DNA of 64,000 bases from NCBI RefSeq assembly GCF_019049285.1, contig NZ_JAGMUL010000062.1:213980-277979 (forward strand), written 5' to 3'. The notes below the pieces were generated by a model. That model did no database searches. It had not been told where the DNA came from and saw only the letters and a program-made list of their open reading frames with translations. Positions 15,993-26,259 of this stretch are shown here, in pieces. The first letter of the stretch is position 1, and each line of letters begins with the position of its first letter. Made by a program: the position numbers and the translations under genes. This DNA is from Streptomyces sp. AC550_RSS872 (GTDB lineage: Bacteria; Actinomycetota; Actinomycetes; Streptomycetales; Streptomycetaceae).

Positions 15993-16520
15993 GTGCGGGA
16001 TACGAGCACGGTGGAGCTGGCCTACGTGCCGACGACCGCGGACGTGACGGGGGCACTCCGCGAGCGGATGCGGGCCACACCGGCGGGGCGGGTGCAGGGC
16101 GGGGTCATTCTCGCCGGCGCGATCGTGGTGTCGGGTGCTCTCGTCGTGAACTTCACAGGGCCGAAGGGGCCGAGCCTCAGGTCGACGGTTCTCTGCGTCG
16201 CCGCGCTGGCCCTGTGCGTGGGTGTGTATGTGCTGGTGCCCGTCCTTCAGGGGCGGCAGGTGCAGCGGATGGTCGCCCTGCAAGGGGAGTTCCGGGCTGT
16301 TGTGGACGACACCGGGGTGCGGGTGACCTCGCGGGACAGCGAGACGACGTACCGATGGCCGATGATCACCCGGTACGCGGAGACAGGCGCCCTCTTCGTG
16401 CTGATGACACCCGACAAGCACAGCGTCGGCATCGTCGTCCTCCCCAAGCGCGGCACCGCCACACCGGCGGATGCCGAACGGTTGCGGGCCATCCTCGACC
16501 GGAACGCGACGCGGGTCTGA
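15993..16520 (+). CDS. YcxB-like membrane protein
   Basis: A 175-residue protein with two adjacent transmembrane helices (~residues 37-53 and 66-85) followed by a soluble C-terminal domain. That part reads VVDDTGVRVTSRDSETTYRWPMITRYAETGALFVLM and VVLPKRG, which matches the YcxB-like C-terminal domain, a pleckstrin-like fold of unknown function. GTG start preceded by GGGGAAAGA. It is divergent from the amidase and convergent with the HTH-MurA gene. A role in the envelope is only a guess from its topology. Confidence 0.75.
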   Translation: MRDTSTVELAYVPTTADVTGALRERMRATPAGRVQGGVILAGAIVVSGALVVNFTGPKGPSLRSTVLCVAALALCVGVYVLVPVLQGRQVQRMVALQGEFRAVVDDTGVRVTSRDSETTYRWPMITRYAETGALFVLMTPDKHSVGIVVLPKRGTATPADAERLRAILDRNATRV

Positions 16521-16622
16521 ACCAAGGGCCGCCCCTGGAGCGCAGAGAGCACGGAGATGCCGCCGCACCCTCCCCGGCCTCGCAGTCGCGCGGCTCAGAA
16601 AGGGCGCGGCGGCATCGTCGAC

Positions 16623-18152
16623 TCAGATGTCCCGGAAGATCTCGATCTGCGCCCCGATGGAGTTCAACCGCTCGGCGAGGTCCTCGTAACCCCGGTTGAT
16701 GACATAGACGTTGCGCAGGACGGACGTGCCCTCCGCCGCCATCATCGCCAGCAGCACGACCACGGCGGGCCGCAGTGCGGGTGGGCACATCATCTCGGCG
16801 GCGCGCCAGCGGGTCGGGCCCTCGACCAGGACGCGGTGCGGGTCCAGCAGCTGGAGGCGGCCGCCGAGGCGGTTGAGGTCGGTCAGGTAGATCGCGCGGT
16901 TGTCGTAGACCCAGTCGTGGATCAGCGTCTTGCCGGACGCGACGGCCGCGATGGCCGCGAAGAACGGGACGTTGTCGATGTTCAGGCCCGGGAACGGCAT
17001 CGGGTGGATCTTGTCGATCGGCGCCTCCAGCTTGGAGGGCCGGACGGTGAGGTCCACCAGCCGGGTACGGCCGTTGTCCGCGAAGTACTCGGGCGTGCGG
17101 TCGTGGTCGAGGCCCATCTCCTCCAGGACCGCCAGCTCGATCTCCAGGAACTCGATGGGTACGCGACACACCGTCAGCTCCGACTCCGTCACCACCGCGG
17201 CGGCCAGCAGGCTCATCGCCTCGACCGGGTCCTCGGAGGGGGAGTAGTCGACGTCCACGTCGATGTTCGCTACGCCGTGGACCGTGAGCGTCGTCGTGCC
17301 GATGCCCTCGACCCGGACACCGAGCGCCTCCAGGAAGAAGCAGAGGTCCTGGACCATGTAGTTGGAGGAGGCGTTGCGGATGACGGTGACGCCGTCGTGC
17401 CGCGCGGCGGCCAGCAGCGCGTTCTCGGTGACCGTGTCGCCGCGCTCGGTCAGGACGATCGGGCGGTCGGGGCGGACGGCACGGTCGACCACCGCGTGGT
17501 ACTGGCCCTCCGTCGCCGCGACGTCCAGACCGAAGCGGCGCAGGGCGATCATGTGCGGCTCGATGGTCCGTGTGCCGAGGTCGCAGCCGCCGGCGTAGGG
17601 CAGCTTGAAGTGGTCCATGCGGTGCAGCAGCGGGCCGAGGAACATGATGATGGACCGCGTGCGTACGGCGGCCTCGGCGTCGATCGCCGCCATGTTCAGC
17701 TCGGCCGGCGGCACGATCTCCAGGTCGACACCGTCGTTGATCCAACGGGTGCGCACGCCGATGGAGTTGAGCACCTCCAGCAGGCGGTACACCTCCTCGA
17801 TGCGGGCGACCCGGCGCAGCACTGTGCGCCCCTTGTTGAGCAGCGAGGCGCACAGCAGGGCCACGCAGGCGTTCTTGCTGGTCTTGACATCGATGGAACC
17901 GGACAGCCGACGTCCGCCGACAACCCGCAGATGCATCGGACCGGCGTAGCCGAGGGACACGATCTCGCTGTCCAGGGCTTCGCCGATTCGGGCGATCATC
18001 TCAAGGCTGATGTTCTGGTTGCCGCGCTCGATGCGGTTGACGGCGCTCTGGGAGGTGCCGAGCGCCTCGGCCAGCTGCGTCTGTGTCCAGCCACGGTGTT
18101 GCCGGGCGTCACGGATGAGCTTGCCGATGCGTACGAGGTAATCGTCTGCCAT
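16623..18152 (-). CDS. murA2: HTH-MurA fusion: XRE DNA-binding domain plus UDP-GlcNAc 1-carboxyvinyltransferase domain
   Basis: A 509-residue protein joining an XRE helix-turn-helix (residues ~8-63; WTQTQLAEALGTSQSAVNRIERG) to a complete EPSP-synthase-fold MurA domain. MurA transfers enolpyruvate from PEP to UDP-GlcNAc, the first committed step of peptidoglycan synthesis. The catalytic loop Cys is present (AGGCDLGTRTIEPH, Cys190), as is the substrate Lys in SKNA (Lys93). The enzyme may therefore be active rather than a mere sensor. An inverted repeat ATCTCA-GATA-TGAGAT lies 13 bases upstream of the ATG, a likely autoregulatory operator. Ordinary MurA is ~420 residues; the extra ~70 are the HTH. 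Confidence 0.9.
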   Translation of the reverse strand: MADDYLVRIGKLIRDARQHRGWTQTQLAEALGTSQSAVNRIERGNQNISLEMIARIGEALDSEIVSLGYAGPMHLRVVGGRRLSGSIDVKTSKNACVALLCASLLNKGRTVLRRVARIEEVYRLLEVLNSIGVRTRWINDGVDLEIVPPAELNMAAIDAEAAVRTRSIIMFLGPLLHRMDHFKLPYAGGCDLGTRTIEPHMIALRRFGLDVAATEGQYHAVVDRAVRPDRPIVLTERGDTVTENALLAAARHDGVTVIRNASSNYMVQDLCFFLEALGVRVEGIGTTTLTVHGVANIDVDVDYSPSEDPVEAMSLLAAAVVTESELTVCRVPIEFLEIELAVLEEMGLDHDRTPEYFADNGRTRLVDLTVRPSKLEAPIDKIHPMPFPGLNIDNVPFFAAIAAVASGKTLIHDWVYDNRAIYLTDLNRLGGRLQLLDPHRVLVEGPTRWRAAEMMCPPALRPAVVVLLAMMAAEGTSVLRNVYVINRGYEDLAERLNSIGAQIEIFRDI

Positions 18153-18163
18153 GGGACTGAGGT

Positions 18164-18181
18164 TATCTCAGATATGAGATG
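18164..18181. promoter_or_regulatory. Operator-like inverted repeat at the HTH-murA start
   Basis: TATCTCAGATATGAGATG contains the perfect arms ATCTCA and TGAGAT four bases apart, placed over the probable promoter/leader. It resembles the palindrome TATCTCGACATCGAGATA at 20688-20705 (same TATCTC-N6-GAGAT frame). The HTH domain of the downstream product is the obvious candidate binder. Confidence 0.5.
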
Positions 18182-18217
18182 GAACATTCCCAGGGGGGCC
18201 GTTCGGGTGACGGGCTG

Positions 18218-18415
18218 TCAACGCCGCCTGGTGGTACGGGTACGACGCCACCCGAAAGGTCCGGGCAAATCCATCGATGTCGTACGACGTCCGGTACTGC
18301 TGTGCGTGCGCCGTGGCCCGTGCCTGCCACCGGTGGTGATGGACCAGGAGTGCCGGTTGATGTTCAGCCGCACTCCGGGCAGGATCCGAAAGCTCTTGCG
18401 GAATGTGAGGGGCAC
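18218..18415 (-). CDS. DUF4236 domain protein
   Basis: A 65-residue basic protein starting at a GTG behind GGAGGGAGG. Its N-terminus MPLTFRKSFRILPGVRLNIN and the following TTGGRHGPRR are the DUF4236 signature (phenylalanine-Arg-Lys-Ser, then a Pro-Gly-Val-Arg-Leu-Asn strand). The end is Arg-rich (GWRRTRTTRRR) and might bind nucleic acid or membrane. Function is unknown. It is transcribed in the same direction as HTH-murA, starting ~230 bases before it, and downstream of the P-loop kinase region. Confidence 0.75.
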   Translation of the reverse strand: MPLTFRKSFRILPGVRLNINRHSWSITTGGRHGPRRTHSSTGRRTTSMDLPGPFGWRRTRTTRRR

Positions 18416-18485
18416 GGATGCCTCCCTCCGATGTCGGGGTACGTGTCTCCCGGTTACCCCGACTTGCCGAACTGATGGCAGCTCG

Positions 18486-19025
18486 TCACGGAGTGGCTGC
18501 GGAAACGGTGTCGGCGATCAGCCGGGCGACCTGCTGAGGGGAGAGCGGGGCGGTGTCGACGACCTCGGCCTCTCGGCTCAGCCAGGGCAGGGCGTCGCGG
18601 TAGGCGGCGCGATGGTCGAGTCGCCACTGCCGGGCGTTCGGGAACCGGGTGTTGGTCACGTCGTCCGTCTCGATCCGCCGGGTGAGCGTGTCCGGGTCGG
18701 AGTGGAGCACGAAGTGGTGGACCGGGATGCCCGCCTTCTCCAGGCCGGTGCGGATCTCCGTCCAGTACCGCTCGACGAGAACCGTCTGCGGCACGACGAG
18801 CGCCCCACCCAGGTAGCCGAGCAGTTGGGCGGCCGTCTCCACCACCAGGTGGCGCCACGGCGGCCAGTGCTGGAAGTCGCCCACCGAGGGGAGCTTCTGG
18901 ACGTGCTGCAGCATGTAGCCGACGTATTCGGCGTCGAAGATCGTCGCGTCCGGCACGAGGTCGACCAACTCACCGGCGGTGGTGGTCTTGCCCGCGCCGA
19001 AGGTTCCGTTCAGCCAGATGATCAT
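18486..19025 (-). CDS. P-loop kinase-like ATP-binding protein
   Basis: A 179-residue protein with a Walker A motif near the N-terminus (WLNGTFGAGKTTTAG, residues 4-18), an Asp after beta-2 (IFDAEYVG) and a lid-like Arg pair (DPDTLTRRIETDD). This is the layout of small nucleoside, gluconate or chloramphenicol-phosphotransferase-like kinases. No specific substrate motif is recognisable. It is separated from argG by a perfect terminator hairpin, so it forms its own unit or joins DUF4236 downstream. A gene of this type in Streptomyces is usually annotated simply as ATP-binding protein. Confidence 0.75.
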   Translation of the reverse strand: MIIWLNGTFGAGKTTTAGELVDLVPDATIFDAEYVGYMLQHVQKLPSVGDFQHWPPWRHLVVETAAQLLGYLGGALVVPQTVLVERYWTEIRTGLEKAGIPVHHFVLHSDPDTLTRRIETDDVTNTRFPNARQWRLDHRAAYRDALPWLSREAEVVDTAPLSPQQVARLIADTVSAATP

Positions 19026-19081
19026 CCGGTGAGCCTAGTGGCGCGGGCTCGATTGAGGTGGGGGATGGCGGGGGATGACCT

Positions 19082-19124
19082 GAAAAGGCCGGCCCGACGC
19101 CCGTGGCGTCGAACCGGCCTTTTC
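19082..19124 (-). terminator. Terminator of argG
   Basis: GAAAAGGCCGG (19082-19092) pairs perfectly with CCGGCCTTTTC (19114-19124). An inner CGACGCC/GGCGTCG stem extends it. Read on the minus strand it ends in a T-run, a classic factor-independent terminator 20 bases after the argG stop. Confidence 0.85.
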
Positions 19125-19143
19125 GATGGTCCGTCCCGGCGGA

Positions 19144-20598
19144 TCAGTCCGTGCCGGACTCCATCGCCGCGCGGTCCAGCAGCGCGTCCTCCTCGGAGAC
19201 CTCGCCGCGGGAGGCGATGGCCTCGGCGCCGCCCTCGGGCAGCTCCGGCATGGTGCCGATCAGGCCGGTCGCGGCGGCCTGGGAGGCGCCGACGGTGGGG
19301 CTGCCGGTGCCGATCAGGCCGAGGCCGACGTACTGCTCCAGCTTGGCGCGCGAGTCGGCGATGTCGAGGTTGCGCATGGTGAGCTGGCCGATCCGGTCCA
19401 CCGGGCCGAAGGCCGAGTCCTCGGTGCGCTCCATGGAGAGCTTGTCCGGGTGGTAGCTGAACGCCGGACCGGTGGTGTCGAGGATCGAGTAGTCCTCGCC
19501 GCGCCGCAGCCGCAGGGTGACCTCGCCGGTGATCGCGGCGCCGACCCAGCGCTGGAGCGACTCACGGATCATCAGGGCCTGCGGGTCCAGCCAGCGGCCC
19601 TCGTACATCAGGCGGCCGAGGCGCCGGCCCTCGTTGTGGTACTGGGCGAGGGTGTCCTCGTTGTGGATCGCGTTGACCAGCCGCTCGTACGCGGTGTGCA
19701 GCAGGGCCATGCCGGGCGCCTCGTAGATGCCGCGGCTCTTGGCCTCGATGATCCGGTTCTCGATCTGGTCCGACATGCCGAGGCCGTGTCGGCCGCCGAT
19801 GGCGTTGGCCTCCATCACCAGGTCGACGGCGGTGGCGAACTCCTTGCCGTTGATGGTCACCGGGCGGCCCTGCTCGAAGCCGATCGTCACGTCCTCGGTG
19901 GCGATCTCGACCGACGGGTCCCAGAACCGGACGCCCATGATCGGCTCGACCGTCTCGATGCCGGTGTCCAGGTGCTCCAGGGTCTTGGCCTCGTGGGTGG
20001 CGCCCCAGATGTTGGCGTCGGTGGAGTACGCCTTCTCCGTCGCGTCCCGGTAGGGCAGGCCGTGGGCGACCAGCCACTCCGACATCTCCTTGCGGCCGCC
20101 GAGCTCGGTCACGAAGTTCGCGTCCAGCCAGGGCTTGTAGATCCGCAGGTGGGGGTTGGCGAGCAGGCCGTAGCGGTAGAACCGCTCGATGTCGTTGCCC
20201 TTGTAGGTCGAGCCGTCGCCCCAGATCTGGACGTCGTCCTCCAGCATCGCCCGCACCAGCAGCGTGCCGGTGACGGCACGGCCCAGCGGCGTGGTGTTGA
20301 AGTACGCCCGCCCGCCGGAGCGGATGTGGAACGCGCCGCACGTCAGCGCGGCCAGGCCCTCCTCGACCAGCGCCGCGCGGCAGTCGACCAGACGCGCGAC
20401 CTCGGCGCCGTAGGTCTTGGCGCGGCCGGGCACCGAGGCGATGTCGGGCTCGTCGTACTGGCCGATGTCGGCGGTGTAGGTGCACGGGACGGCGCCCTTG
20501 TCGCGCATCCAGGCGACCGCGACCGAGGTGTCGAGACCGCCCGAGAAGGCGATGCCGACGCGCTCGCCGGTGGGCAGGGAGGTGAGGACCTTGGACAT
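19144..20598 (-). CDS. argG: Argininosuccinate synthase (long form)
   Basis: A 484-residue enzyme that condenses citrulline and aspartate with ATP to argininosuccinate, the seventh step of arginine biosynthesis. The PP-loop is at the N-terminus (RVGIAFSGGLDTSVAVAWM), and DADIGQY-type sequence (here YTADIGQYDEPD) follows. The length and C-terminal tail (MPELPEGGAEAIASRGEVSEEDALLDRAAM) place it in the ~480-residue type rather than the ~400-residue form. I start at ATG 20598; an in-frame ATG five codons upstream is possible and neither has a strong ribosome site. Upstream are an ARG-box-like sequence and an 18-bp palindrome. Confidence 0.95.
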   Translation of the reverse strand: MSKVLTSLPTGERVGIAFSGGLDTSVAVAWMRDKGAVPCTYTADIGQYDEPDIASVPGRAKTYGAEVARLVDCRAALVEEGLAALTCGAFHIRSGGRAYFNTTPLGRAVTGTLLVRAMLEDDVQIWGDGSTYKGNDIERFYRYGLLANPHLRIYKPWLDANFVTELGGRKEMSEWLVAHGLPYRDATEKAYSTDANIWGATHEAKTLEHLDTGIETVEPIMGVRFWDPSVEIATEDVTIGFEQGRPVTINGKEFATAVDLVMEANAIGGRHGLGMSDQIENRIIEAKSRGIYEAPGMALLHTAYERLVNAIHNEDTLAQYHNEGRRLGRLMYEGRWLDPQALMIRESLQRWVGAAITGEVTLRLRRGEDYSILDTTGPAFSYHPDKLSMERTEDSAFGPVDRIGQLTMRNLDIADSRAKLEQYVGLGLIGTGSPTVGASQAAATGLIGTMPELPEGGAEAIASRGEVSEEDALLDRAAMESGTD

Positions 20599-20606
20599 AG
20601 GAAGAG

Positions 20607-20634
20607 TATGCATGAAGGCGCATGGTCATGCAAA
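20607..20634. promoter_or_regulatory. ARG-box-like sequence (ArgR) before argG
   Basis: TATGCATG (20607-20614) and TCATGCAAA (20626-20634), with CATG between, form imperfect ATGCAT-type repeats like those of ArgR/AhrC operators. They overlap the argG translation start region. ArgR repression of arg genes by arginine is established in Streptomyces; the site itself is inferred. Confidence 0.55.
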
Positions 20635-20687
20635 GGGCGCATGTCGAAGCCCCGGGACATGACCATCCCGGCCCCATGTACTAGAGT

Positions 20688-20705
20688 TATCTCGACATCG
20701 AGATA
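20688..20705. promoter_or_regulatory. 18-bp palindrome between argG and aconitase
   Basis: TATCTCGACATCGAGATA has perfect 8-bp arms (TATCTCGA/TCGAGATA) around CA. It is ~90 bases upstream of argG and ~140 upstream of aconitase. MarR-family TamR is reported to control the Streptomyces aconitase gene through palindromes, making it one candidate; the HTH-MurA protein is another because of the similar site at its own gene. Confidence 0.6.
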
Positions 20706-20760
20706 TCTGCCGAGGCGTACCGCAGCCGCACGCGTCATCGAGTCCGGCGGTAAGGGTTAC

Positions 20761-20779
20761 CTAACTTAGCCTGACCTTA
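20761..20779. promoter_or_regulatory. Iron-box-like sequence (DmdR1/IdeR) upstream of aconitase
   Basis: Read on the minus strand, bases 20779-20761 give TAAGGTCAGGCTAAGTTAG. This agrees at 14 of 19 positions with the DmdR1/IdeR consensus (TTAGGTTAGGCTAACCTAA). It sits ~70 bases before the aconitase GTG, over the likely promoter. Iron control of an Fe-S enzyme is biologically sensible. Confidence 0.5.
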
Positions 20780-20847
20780 GCGGATCGGCCAAGACATCGT
20801 GGCGGCAGGATGCGGTGGGAACGCGCACATCAATGAAGGAGACTGTC

Positions 20848-23565
<2,718 letters not shown>

Positions 23566-23584
23566 GCGGTACGGCACGGCGGTT

Positions 23585-23620
23585 GAGGGCCGCATCCCCG
23601 GCGAGGGGGGTGCGGCCCTC
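23585..23620 (+). terminator. Terminator of aconitase
   Basis: GAGGGCCGCA (23585-23594) and TGCGGCCCTC (23611-23620) form a perfect 10-bp stem starting 20 bases after the stop codon. Confidence 0.8.
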
Positions 23621-23918
23621 CGCTGTGCCCGCCCTCGCACGTCGGAGATCGCTCACATGACCGGAACGCGGATCTCCTGCCCATGAACTCGCCGTGAAAC
23701 CACGGAACTTGAGCCAACCGCAGCGCAACCCGGTTCCCCGAGGACTAACTTGGGAAAGCATTTGTTGGGCCAACTGGCTTGCGGAAACCGTGTCATCGCT
23801 CGGGTGCCGTGCGCGGTTCCCAGCTCTGACGTAGGGGTATTCGCCTGCGGTGGTGCACAACCGTCCACTAACATGGACGGGCACCGTCCAGGCGCATCGG
23901 GGGAGCAGGGGGGCTGAG
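23621..23918. promoter_or_regulatory. Leader/control region of the DUF397 gene
   Basis: About 300 non-coding bases with lower G+C in the middle (GGGAAAGCATTTGTTGGGCCA). An inverted repeat CCGTCCA-CTAACA-TGGACGG at 23861-23880 lies ~40 bases before the start codon and includes a TAACAT -10-like core. It may be the operator of the nearby XRE protein. Nothing else is recognisable. Confidence 0.4.
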
Positions 23919-24119
23919 GTGGTGCATAAGGGGAAACCCTTGTGGCGCAAGAGCAGCCTGTGCGGCAACGAGAACGAATGCGTGGAGGTCGCCGTGGGGG
24001 AGGGCACAGTGCTCACGCGTGACTCCAAGAAGCCGCAGCGCGCGCCTCTGTGTTTCACCAGCCCTGCCTGGACGGAGTTCCTCCATGCGTTGACGCAGGG
24101 GGAGCTGGACGGCCCATGA
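23919..24119 (+). CDS. DUF397 domain protein
   Basis: A 66-residue protein (GTG 23919; GTG 23922 is equally possible) with the DUF397 pattern: PLWRKSSLCGNENECVEVAVGEGTVLTRDSK, then LCFTSPAWTEFLHAL. DUF397 proteins are small partners of XRE-DUF5753 regulators in actinomycetes, as in WhiJ-type loci that control development and antibiotic production. Here the XRE-DUF5753 gene lies 750 bases away on the opposite strand with two small membrane-protein genes between. Some DUF397 proteins are proposed to antagonise the DNA-binding partner; that is inference for this one. Confidence 0.8.
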   Translation: MVHKGKPLWRKSSLCGNENECVEVAVGEGTVLTRDSKKPQRAPLCFTSPAWTEFLHALTQGELDGP

Positions 24120-24158
24120 CGTTCGTGACAAGCCATCGGCGGTAGGTAGGGGGCCTCT

Positions 24159-24452
24159 ATGGGTGCCGAGGCATCTGCAGTGCAGCACTCGGGGAAGGGC
24201 GAGGGAAAACGGTCCGTGATCCTGAGCGGAGCCCTCACCTTCTCGCTCGGCGCGGGTGCGCTGGCGACGGTGAGCGCCGCTCTCGCGTCCCTGCTCGTAG
24301 ACAGCGTTCTCGCCAAGCGGATTCTGTGGGTCGTCGTGGCCGTGGCCGTCGCCGTCGGAGCGGGGTTGTGGCGAGCCGGACACACCGCTATGACGTCCCC
24401 ACCTGATTCTGATCGCCTTCCGCAGGATTCGAGGACGAGTTCTCCGCGGTAG
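24159..24452 (+). CDS. Small membrane protein of the DUF397 locus
   Basis: A 97-residue protein with two likely transmembrane helices (ILSGALTFSLGAGALATVSAALASLL and ILWVVVAVAVAVGAGLW). Its hydrophilic tail is Ser/Asp/Arg rich. ATG preceded by GGTAGGGGG. It follows the DUF397 gene by 39 bases and probably shares its transcript. Its last ~65 bases overlap the 3' end of the opposing membrane-protein gene. I recognise no family. Codon third positions are mostly G/C and the spacing is operon-like, so I think it is real. Confidence 0.55.
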   Translation: MGAEASAVQHSGKGEGKRSVILSGALTFSLGAGALATVSAALASLLVDSVLAKRILWVVVAVAVAVGAGLWRAGHTAMTSPPDSDRLPQDSRTSSPR

Positions 24453-24816
24453 TGCCTCCGGGCTGGCGGCGCGCCGACAGCCGCTTCCTCCACCACCGCG
24501 ACACCAGGCCGGTGATGCCGGATGCTCCCAGCAGCGTGGCGGCGATCGTGCCGATCCGCGACCAGGGGAACTTCAGGTCACCGGCCGCCTGGACTATGAG
24601 GAGTGTCGCCGCGGCCAGCACCACCAGCGCCACCAGGCCCAGCACTCCGAGACGGGTCACGAGCCTGAGCTTCATGGCACCGCGGGCGTTCTCTATCTCT
24701 ATGAGGTGCTTCGTCTGCGCGGGGTCCTGTATGGCCTGCGCCTTGACGTCGTCGTCGTTGAGTCCGGATGCCCCGAGTACGCTCTGCAGGCCCTGCCATA
24801 TCGACCTGAAGACCAC
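24388..24816 (-). CDS. Membrane protein downstream of the XRE regulator
   Basis: A 142-residue protein with an N-terminal soluble part (SVLGASGLNDDDVKAQAIQDPAQTKHLIEIENA), two transmembrane helices (LGVLGLVALVVLAAATLLIV and IGTIAATLLGASGITGLV) and a basic RWWRKRLSARR turn. GTG start behind GGGGGAGGACC. It begins 45 bases after the XRE-DUF5753 stop and so is probably co-transcribed. Its 3' end overlaps the convergent small membrane-protein gene. No known domain recognised. Confidence 0.65.
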   Translation of the reverse strand: MVFRSIWQGLQSVLGASGLNDDDVKAQAIQDPAQTKHLIEIENARGAMKLRLVTRLGVLGLVALVVLAAATLLIVQAAGDLKFPWSRIGTIAATLLGASGITGLVSRWWRKRLSARRQPGGTTAENSSSNPAEGDQNQVGTS

Positions 24817-24861
24817 GTTGGTCCTCCCCCTGGTTCCACGACCAGAAAAGGCGCCGCAGAT

Positions 24862-25722
24862 CTAGCGGGCCGCGAGGTCTTGCTTGATGCGACCGATGAG
24901 GTCGAGTGACTCGGTGCCACCGAGCGCCAGATCCATCAGCGTCTGGAAGCACTCCTGGTAACGGGCCAGCAGCTCCAGGTCCTCGCCGCCGGTCATACTG
25001 CCCGCGGCGTGCTCCAGATACAGCAGGTCGTCGTCGTCGGAGAAGCCCAGCAGGACGAAGCTGCCGAGTGTGCTGTAGTGGGCCCCGGCCTCGAAGGGCA
25101 GTACGCGCACGGTGACCCCGTCCCGCGCACCGAAGTCGAGCAGCTGCTGCAACTGCTCGTCCAGCACCGCCTTTCCGCCGATCTGCCGCCGAACCGCCGC
25201 CTCGTCCAGGACGAACGTCGCGTCGAGGCCGGCGGCACCCTCGAACATCCTGCGCTGCCGCTCCATCCTCAAGGCCACGACCCGGCCGGTTCGTTTGGGG
25301 GCCAGGCCACGAGGGGCGAGCAGCGCCTCGGCGTATCCGCGGGTCTGTAGATGTCCGGGGATAACGATGGGGTGATACGTCTGAAGGGACGTCGCCGCGC
25401 TCTCGTAGCCCAAGTACTGGGCGAACTGGGGCGTCATCACGTCGTGATACCGGGACCACCAGCTGGGCCCCTTGCTGCCCCGGGCCGCCTCCTCCAGTTG
25501 GTTCACCATGTCCCGGTCAGTGACCTCGTACAGGGCCAGCAGTGCCCGCAGGTCGCTCACGGACACGCTGACGGTACCGGTCTCGACCCGGATGAGCTTG
25601 GACTGCGACCACTCCACCCGCTCGGCTGCCTCACGCTGGGTCAGACCCGTGCGCTCACGCGCCTGCCGCAAGGCGAGACGTAGTTTGCGCCGGTTGAGGC
25701 TGGGGTCCACGGGGGGTGTCAT
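24862..25722 (-). CDS. XRE family regulator with DUF5753
   Basis: A 286-residue DNA-binding protein. The N-terminal helix-turn-helix (LRQARERTGLTQREAAERVEWSQSKLIRVETG, residues ~17-48) is followed by the DUF5753 ligand- or partner-binding domain (YLGYESAATSLQTYHPIVIPGHLQTRGYAEALL; VRVLPFEAGAHYSTLGSFVLL). This is the architecture of Streptomyces WhiJ-like regulators, which pair with DUF397 proteins. The downstream membrane protein shares its operon. A TGCAT-N8-ATGCA inverted repeat ~70 bases upstream may be its own operator. Target genes are unknown. Confidence 0.88.
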   Translation of the reverse strand: MTPPVDPSLNRRKLRLALRQARERTGLTQREAAERVEWSQSKLIRVETGTVSVSVSDLRALLALYEVTDRDMVNQLEEAARGSKGPSWWSRYHDVMTPQFAQYLGYESAATSLQTYHPIVIPGHLQTRGYAEALLAPRGLAPKRTGRVVALRMERQRRMFEGAAGLDATFVLDEAAVRRQIGGKAVLDEQLQQLLDFGARDGVTVRVLPFEAGAHYSTLGSFVLLGFSDDDDLLYLEHAAGSMTGGEDLELLARYQECFQTLMDLALGGTESLDLIGRIKQDLAAR

Positions 25723-26091
25723 CGCCGCTCCTTCGTCTGTGCGCGCCTACCCTGGTTTCGGTCGGCCATGCACAGAAAGCTCCTAGCATTTTGCATGGTT
25801 CATTATGCATAGAGCTAACGGGCTGGAGCTGATACCCGCTTGCGGCAGACAAGGGACCGGCGGTACGCGGCAGGGCTACCGAGGCGGTGTGAGCTGCACC
25901 GCTGCCGCGACTCCCATGCATCACTGGAACGTCTGAGCCGGCGTCTGTGCTCCCGGGGAGACGTTCTCCGGTGCCGAATCGTGGAAGCAAGGGGGGCTCA
26001 ACGGGCGCACGAAACGACCGCCCGGCGCGGCGCGTCGCGCCCGGCGCACGTGCCGAGGAGCCGTGACGGTGCCGTCCTCGTGCGTCAGGCG

Positions 26092-26120
26092 TTTACAACC
26101 ACGCCTCTCGGCGCTACCTT
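26092..26120 (+). promoter_or_regulatory. Promoter of the LPMO gene
   Basis: TTTACA (26092-26097) and TACCTT (26115-26120) are 17 bases apart. The CebR palindrome begins 15 bases after the -10 element, so bound repressor would block initiation or early elongation. Confidence 0.55.
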
Positions 26121-26135
26121 CCGCAACAGACGGGA

Positions 26136-26149
26136 TGGGAGCGCTCCCA
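26136..26149. promoter_or_regulatory. CebR box upstream of the LPMO
   Basis: TGGGAGCGCTCCCA is a perfect 14-bp palindrome identical to the CebR consensus operator. CebR is the LacI-family cello-oligosaccharide repressor of Streptomyces cellulase and cebEFG genes. No cebR gene is in this window. Confidence 0.9.
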
Positions 26150-26259
26150 TGAGCGGTGGACCGGAACCCGCCGCCCGGACCGCTCCCATCCCGGCGTCCG
26201 CACGCGCACCGATACACGCATCCGCACGGCCCGTACCTCAAGGAAGGGATCAGCCTGTC

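Larger units (their letters stand above)
25723..26259. promoter_or_regulatory. Divergent control region between the XRE gene and the LPMO gene
   Basis: A 537-base gap. On the XRE side is TGCAT-GGTTCATT-ATGCA (25792-25809) in an AT-rich patch. The middle (25820-26085) shows no feature I can support; open frames there have no ribosome site. On the LPMO side are a promoter and CebR box listed separately. Confidence 0.5.

Noticed and set aside
13385..16080. Upstream extension of the amidase frame to 16080 and a parallel frame over the same DNA
   Set aside because: The extension is non-coding leader with mixed third positions, and the parallel frame is Arg/Pro-rich shadow sequence; the anchor begins after the GTG at 15705.
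20659..20683. ATG-rich stretch near 20660 considered as a small leader peptide for argG
   Set aside because: No ribosome site and no run of arginine codons.
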